Source: Lacisediminihabitans sp040549465
GTDB lineage: Bacteria; Actinomycetota; Actinomycetes; Actinomycetales; Microbacteriaceae
Length of the DNA stretch: 64,000 nt
Assembly (NCBI RefSeq): GCF_040549465.1
Contig: NZ_JBEPTL010000003.1
Location: 62,001 to 126,000 of the forward strand
Direction of reading: 5' to 3'
Of the stretch, positions 60,317 to 64,000 are shown one piece after another. The number at the start of each line of letters is the position of its first letter. Position 1 is the stretch's first letter. The translations under genes were made by a program, and so were the position numbers. Below the pieces are notes generated by a model. It did not search any database, was not told the DNA's origin, and saw only the letters and a list, made by a program, of their open reading frames with translations.

Positions 60317-61102
60317 ATGATCCAGACCATGGGTTATCTCAAATCAGCCGCTCTCGAAGAGACCGGTTATGTTGTGCTCGACCGCTACAACCAGGTGGCC
60401 GACCCCCGGGAGTGGGCCGACATCGAATACGTCGACTGGAAGTCGTCGGGCGAGACCCAGTTCGCACCACTCGCCAGTGCGAAGGGCGAGATCGAGGTCA
60501 ACGGCTTCTGGAACCACAAGCCGCCGCGTACCGACAAAGATGGGGTCTGGATACCGTCGCAGGTCGAGAAGGCGCCTGACCTCACCCGTCGCGCACAGGA
60601 GCCGGGCGCTAACGTCGGCCGCTGCCGTGTGATCGAACTGCAGCCGAACACCTATGCGGACGCCCTCTACAACCTTCACCAGGACGACAACAACCGACTC
60701 AACCCCGACGGCACCGGCTGGGTCGTGCGCGGTTTCTTCAACCTCACCGACGATCCAGACAGCTACTTCGTGCTGCGTGACAACCGCACCGACCCGAGCG
60801 TCGAGTACCGCATCGCGCTACCGGCGGGTGCCCAGCTCATCGTCGACACCCAGCGGCTCTGGCACGCCACGTCACACAACGGTAGCGAGGCACGCTACAG
60901 CCTGATCACCTCCTGGGAGTCGGGCCCAGAACTCGATGCCTACATCGAGAAGTACAACGGTATGAGCCGCGTGCCCAACGTCGAGGTACCGCAGGACGTT
61001 CTGGATACCGGCCAGGCAGAACAGAGCCGTCGCATCGCGGCGCGTGCTGCCTACTACGCCGCCAAGGGTCAGGCCGAGAAAACGGCGATGAGCGAAGCCT
61101 GA
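60317..61102 (+). CDS. 2OG-Fe(II)-oxygenase-like protein under iron-box control
   Basis: The 261-residue protein has an HxD at His121-Asp123 (LYNLHQDDNNRL), a distal His183 (QRLWHATSHN) and an Arg193 (EARYSLITSWE). This is the order expected for the Fe(II) facial triad and 2-oxoglutarate-binding Arg of cupin-fold oxygenases. The family itself I recognise only as an actinobacterial conserved protein. It has no signal peptide. The ATG at 60317 has AAGGA one base before it. The ATG at 60329 (MGYLKSAALEETGYV) is an alternative. A perfect terminator follows. Iron-box control suggests a role in iron scarcity. Confidence 0.7.
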   Translation: MIQTMGYLKSAALEETGYVVLDRYNQVADPREWADIEYVDWKSSGETQFAPLASAKGEIEVNGFWNHKPPRTDKDGVWIPSQVEKAPDLTRRAQEPGANVGRCRVIELQPNTYADALYNLHQDDNNRLNPDGTGWVVRGFFNLTDDPDSYFVLRDNRTDPSVEYRIALPAGAQLIVDTQRLWHATSHNGSEARYSLITSWESGPELDAYIEKYNGMSRVPNVEVPQDVLDTGQAEQSRRIAARAAYYAAKGQAEKTAMSEA

Positions 61103-61120
61103 TTCTCGAGTCGTTTCACT

Positions 61121-61152
61121 GAGAGGCCTCGGTCGTGAGACCGAGGCCTCTC
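61121..61152 (+). terminator. perfect hairpin after the iron-box gene
   Basis: GAGAGGCCTCGGTC pairs perfectly with GACCGAGGCCTCTC around GTGA. The hairpin lies 18 bases after the stop and is not followed by a strong T-run. It is the likely transcription end of the iron-regulated gene. Confidence 0.75.
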
Positions 61153-61174
61153 GTCGATGTGGGAGGATGCCGCC

Positions 61175-61690
61175 GTGGCCAATCAACGCGAACGCCGGAT
61201 GCTCCTCGACACGGCTGCGCTGTATTTCCGGGCATTTTACGGTGTGCCCGATACGGTGCACGGGCCGAACGGGATGCCAGTGAATGCGATTCGCGGGCTG
61301 CTCGACATCATCGCGCGGCTCGTCTCCGAGTTCCAGCCCACAGAAATTGTGGCGTGCTGGGACGACAGCTGGCGACCTCAGTGGCGCGTGGATCTCATCC
61401 CGACCTACAAGGCTCACCGCGTCGCCGAAGTGGCAGGTGCGAGTTCTTCGATCGAGGATGTTCCCGACCTGCTTACCCCGCAGGTCGCAGTCATCCGTGC
61501 AGGTGACTACCTCGCGGTGGCCCCGACGGTCGTGAAAGTTGTGCGCGACCTCGAGTTGCCAGAATTTGACGCTCGCATTCGTGCGTGCAGCGACGAACGG
61601 ACAGCCGAACTGGATCGGCTGTCCGTCGATTGGGGGCTCGGTTCCTCGATGAAGCGTGCTCAAAGTGCTCTGGGCGCATTGGCAACGTAG
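61175..61690 (+). pseudogene. 5'-3' exonuclease (PIN-like) with internal in-frame deletion
   Basis: Residues 1-100 form the N-terminus of a 5'-3' exonuclease: RMLLDTAALYFRAFYGVPDT, IVACWDDSWRPQWRVDLIPT, YKAHR and IEDVPDLLTPQV. The next residues (VIRAGDYLAVAPTVVKVVRD onward) are the far C-terminal part of the same family, ending in DWGLGSSMKRAQSAL. The middle region, with the second acidic cluster (normally ADD and GDRD blocks) and the helix-hairpin-helix, is missing, about 110 codons. The GTG at 61175 has GGGAGG upstream. The frame is intact, but nuclease activity is unlikely. Confidence 0.72.
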
Positions 61691-61756
61691 CTCCGCGAGG
61701 ACGTGCGTTGCTCGCTATCACGCGCTTGGTTGCGATGCCATCTCTGTTGCGGTAAC

Positions 61757-61776
61757 GTACAACCAAATGGTTGTAC
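61757..61776. promoter_or_regulatory. ArsR operator dyad
   Basis: GTACAACCAAATGGTTGTAC has perfect 9-base arms around AA and ends 5 bases before the arsR ATG. The ACAACC...GGTTGT form is typical for ArsR/SmtB proteins paired with AHSA1-type genes. It would also cover the ribosome-binding region, favouring autorepression. Confidence 0.7.
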
Positions 61777-61781
61777 AAAAT

Positions 61782-62099
61782 ATGAGCGATTCCGATGTCG
61801 ACAGTATCTTCCACGCGCTGGCGGATACGACCCGTCGTGACATCGTGACGCGGGTGATGGCGCGCGAGCAGTCGGTCTCCGACCTGGCAGGCGCCTACGC
61901 CATGAGCTTTGCCGCGGTACAGAAACATGTGGCAGTGCTCGAGCGGGCGATGTTAATCACGAAGGACCGGCGGGGGAGGGAGCAGATCGTGCATGGAGAT
62001 CTGAACACGCTCCGCAAGGCCGCTCGGCTGCTCGAAGCGTACGAGGAGATCTGGCGCACCCGCGCCGATCGTATGGACGACATTCTCACCGAGGATTGA
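61782..62099 (+). CDS. ArsR-family transcriptional regulator
   Basis: The 105-residue winged-helix regulator has DVDSIFHALADTTRRDIVTR and VSDLAGAYAMSFAAVQKHVA as the recognition region, then LERAMLITKDRRGREQIVHG as the wing. No metal-binding Cys pair is seen. The ATG at 61782 is chosen because an operator dyad lies immediately upstream, and earlier in-frame starts lie inside the dyad or the exonuclease gene. It is followed after 15 bases by an AHSA1-type SRPBCC gene, the usual two-gene ArsR/SRPBCC operon. Confidence 0.9.
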   Translation: MSDSDVDSIFHALADTTRRDIVTRVMAREQSVSDLAGAYAMSFAAVQKHVAVLERAMLITKDRRGREQIVHGDLNTLRKAARLLEAYEEIWRTRADRMDDILTED

Positions 62100-62114
62100 G
62101 AGAGGAACGAAGTC

Positions 62115-62603
62115 ATGCCAGTAATAAGCACCGACAGGGACGTCGAAGCCCTGACCCTGACTTTCGTCGCCGAGTTCGACGCGACAGTCGAGCGTGTGTG
62201 GCAGCTGTGGAAGGATCCCCGCCAACTGGAGCGCTGGTGGGGCCCGCCAACCTGGCCCGCGACATTCGATGAACTTGATTTCGTCGTGGACGGGAAAGCC
62301 CGGTACTACATGACCGGGCCGGGGGGGGACAGGGCCCACGGATGGTGGACGATCACCGCCATCGACGAGCCGAGCAGATTCGAATTCGACGACGGGTTTG
62401 CCGATGCAGACGGCAATCCCGTGACGCCCATCGATTCCGCCCATGGAGTGGTGACCCTCGACCCGGTCGGCGACGGGACGCGGATGACCGTGGTGTCGTA
62501 CTTCGACAGCCCAGAGCAGCTCGAACGCATGGTGAACCTGGGCATGGAGGAGGGCATGGGACTGGCGCTCGGTCAGATCGACGGAATTCTGTCCGAGGTC
62601 TGA
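62115..62603 (+). CDS. SRPBCC (AHSA1-type) protein
   Basis: The 162-residue protein is an activator-of-Hsp90-like START-fold protein, with FVAEFDATVERVWQLWKDPR, LERWWGPPTWPATFDELDFV, HGWWTITAIDEPSRFEFDDG and the C-terminal helix MEEGMGLALGQIDGIL. It probably binds a small hydrophobic molecule. It is co-transcribed with the ArsR regulator and under control of the same operator. Confidence 0.9.
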   Translation: MPVISTDRDVEALTLTFVAEFDATVERVWQLWKDPRQLERWWGPPTWPATFDELDFVVDGKARYYMTGPGGDRAHGWWTITAIDEPSRFEFDDGFADADGNPVTPIDSAHGVVTLDPVGDGTRMTVVSYFDSPEQLERMVNLGMEEGMGLALGQIDGILSEV

Positions 62604-62778
62604 GCCTGACGCGCGGCCGTCCCGGTCACCCATTCCGGTCAGGTGTGGGTTAACACCGGGTTAAACAAAGGCGACAACCCCCGGATGGGGGCCATCCGTA
62701 TGGAAGGGTGTAAACACTCGCACGTCGACCGCTTACCCAACCGACACGCCGCACCGCAGAGCCTCTCGGGGCCGAGCT

Positions 62779-64000
62779 ATGTCTTTGGGAGAAGCCTTGA
62801 CCACGAGTATTACGCGCACCTTCCGGCCGGACATTCAGGGCATACGTGCGATTGCGGTGCTGCTGGTGCTGGTGTATCACGCCGGCGTCGTATTCGTTCC
62901 AGGCGGTTACATCGGGGTTGACGTGTTCTTCGTCGTCTCCGGCTTTCTGATCACCGGGCATCTGCTCAGTCAGCTCGAGCGCAAGGCGCGGATTAACTTC
63001 GTCGACTTCTATGCCCGCCGGGTGCGGCGTATCCTTCCGGCGTCGATGGCGGTACTCGCGCTGACAGTGCTCGCGGCAATGGTCGTTGTGCCCCCGCTGC
63101 AACGCGAAGCCGTGCTGCGCGACGCACTGGCAACCGCGCTCTACGTGCCGAACTACTTCTTCGCTATGCAGGGAACAAACTACCTCGCTGCGGAAACGCC
63201 TTCGATGTTCCAGCACTACTGGTCGCTCGGCGTCGAGGAGCAGTTCTATCTCTTCTGGCCTGCGATCCTCGGGCTCGGCTATCTGCTTTTGCGTCGCTCG
63301 CGGCGAAGCCTGTTTGTGCTGATGGCCTTGCTGGTCGTCGCCTCCTTCGGGTTCAGCGTGTGGCTACTGGGGCAGTCCCAGCCGTGGGCGTTCTTCTCGC
63401 TGCCCTCGCGAGCCTGGGAGTTCGGGGCGGGCGGTCTGCTCGCTTTCGCTCTCACGAAGGGTGCGCGCTGGGTGCAGGGTGTACCCGTCGCGATCCTCGG
63501 TTGGGTCGGACTTGGCGGCCTGCTAGCGCTCGCCGCCGTCTACAACGGGTCCACAGTGTTCCCGGGTGTAAACGCCCTGCTCCCCGTCGCCGCTACCACA
63601 GCGCTTATCGTCGGATGCACCGCTGAGCACGCGTGGAGTCCGACCAGGATGCTGAGCCTCGCACCGATGCAGTGGTTCGGGATGATCTCGTACTCGCTCT
63701 ATCTCGTGCACTGGCCGATACTCATGCTGGCGCAGGCCGCGATCGGGCTGAACGTGCCCATGTTTCCCTGGTTCAGGCTAGCCCTCGCTCTGGTGTCGAT
63801 CCCCGTCGCGCACTTCCTCTATGTCGTCATCGAAAACCCCGCCCGTACGGCCGAGTTCTGGAACAATGCACGGCCGCGCCGTACCCTCGTGATCGGTCTC
63901 ACCGCATCCGTCGCCGTGCTCACTCTCAGCGCCGGGTCGCTCGTGCTGACCACCAATACCGCGTTGAGTACCAATCAGGCCGCCGCGTCGACGGGCACGG
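62779..64000 (+). CDS. acyltransferase family 3 (OafA-type) membrane protein, 3' end outside window
   Basis: The frame is open to the end of the window. It starts MSLGEALTTSITRTFRPDIQ GIRAIAVL, with LVYHAG carrying the family's catalytic His and VFFVVSGFLITGHLLSQLER marking an acyltransferase-3 domain. Several further helices follow (MFQHYWSLGVEEQFYLFWPA, MISYSLYLVHWPI). Such proteins O-acylate cell-surface polysaccharides or peptidoglycan, often with a C-terminal SGNH domain that would lie beyond the window. ATG at 62779 and TTG at 62797 are both possible starts. The 175 bases before it hold no recognisable gene. Confidence 0.88.
   Translation, partial: MSLGEALTTSITRTFRPDIQGIRAIAVLLVLVYHAGVVFVPGGYIGVDVFFVVSGFLITGHLLSQLERKARINFVDFYARRVRRILPASMAVLALTVLAAMVVVPPLQREAVLRDALATALYVPNYFFAMQGTNYLAAETPSMFQHYWSLGVEEQFYLFWPAILGLGYLLLRRSRRSLFVLMALLVVASFGFSVWLLGQSQPWAFFSLPSRAWEFGAGGLLAFALTKGARWVQGVPVAILGWVGLGGLLALAAVYNGSTVFPGVNALLPVAATTALIVGCTAEHAWSPTRMLSLAPMQWFGMISYSLYLVHWPILMLAQAAIGLNVPMFPWFRLALALVSIPVAHFLYVVIENPARTAEFWNNARPRRTLVIGLTASVAVLTLSAGSLVLTTNTALSTNQAAASTGT

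Overview
The window is high-GC DNA with actinobacterial codon use. The gene order rplU-rpmA-obg-proB-proA-nadD-rsfS, the frequent GTG/TTG starts, a DtxR/IdeR-type iron box and the protein families all point to a member of the Actinomycetota, most likely Microbacteriaceae. This is inferred from gene order and protein features only, because no database search was possible.

Layout. 1-13 kb is a stable housekeeping block: the end of a TIGR03943-like protein, a membrane-anchored beta-propeller-like protein, ribosomal proteins L21/L27, Obg GTPase, proline synthesis (ProB, ProA), NadD, a long acidic low-complexity membrane protein, RsfS, tRNA-Ala(GGC) and a polyprenyl diphosphate synthase. 12.8-14.6 kb is a divergent SDR/MmyB-type regulator pair. 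14.6-21.9 kb is a compact bidirectional locus that reads as an aerobic ether-lipid (possibly plasmalogen) pathway: alkylglycerone-phosphate synthase, PlsC-type acyltransferase and an SDR on the minus strand, facing two ferritin-like proteins and a fatty acyl-CoA reductase fused to a HAD phosphatase-like domain on the plus strand. thyA-folA follow.

24-36 kb is a scrambled accessory region. An N-terminally truncated acetyl-CoA synthetase abuts a truncated MarR gene, and decayed sugar-permease and alpha-mannosidase genes lie next to a MacB-like ABC exporter of lower GC, an MmyB fragment and several regulator/enzyme pairs with visible operators. 36-52 kb is a carbohydrate/inositol catabolic region. 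It has a ROK regulator, an ABC sugar importer, a Gfo/Idh/MocA oxidoreductase, a ThuA-like protein, a GntR regulator and a minus-strand operon iolC-(Cgl0158-like)-iolA-iolB-iolD. Its glycosidase genes are broken: an alpha-mannosidase has lost its catalytic core and only the tail of an alpha-galactosidase remains.

52-56 kb holds an aldo/keto reductase remnant, an IS3-type orfA remnant, a long hairpin, and a two-gene HTH/Fic module preceded by four evenly spaced 16-bp palindromes. 56-64 kb carries SRPBCC, diacylglycerol-kinase-like and PAP2 genes in one operon, a GmrSD-like DUF262/DUF1524 protein (candidate defence gene), an iron-box-controlled 2OG-oxygenase-like protein, an internally deleted 5'-3' exonuclease gene, an ArsR/SRPBCC pair with a strong operator dyad, and the start of an OafA-type acyltransferase that runs off the window.

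The strongest candidates for undescribed biology are the bidirectional ether-lipid locus, with its diiron protein paired with a ligand-depleted paralogue, and the HTH/Fic module, where a Gln sits at the usual Fic catalytic-His position behind a four-palindrome operator array.
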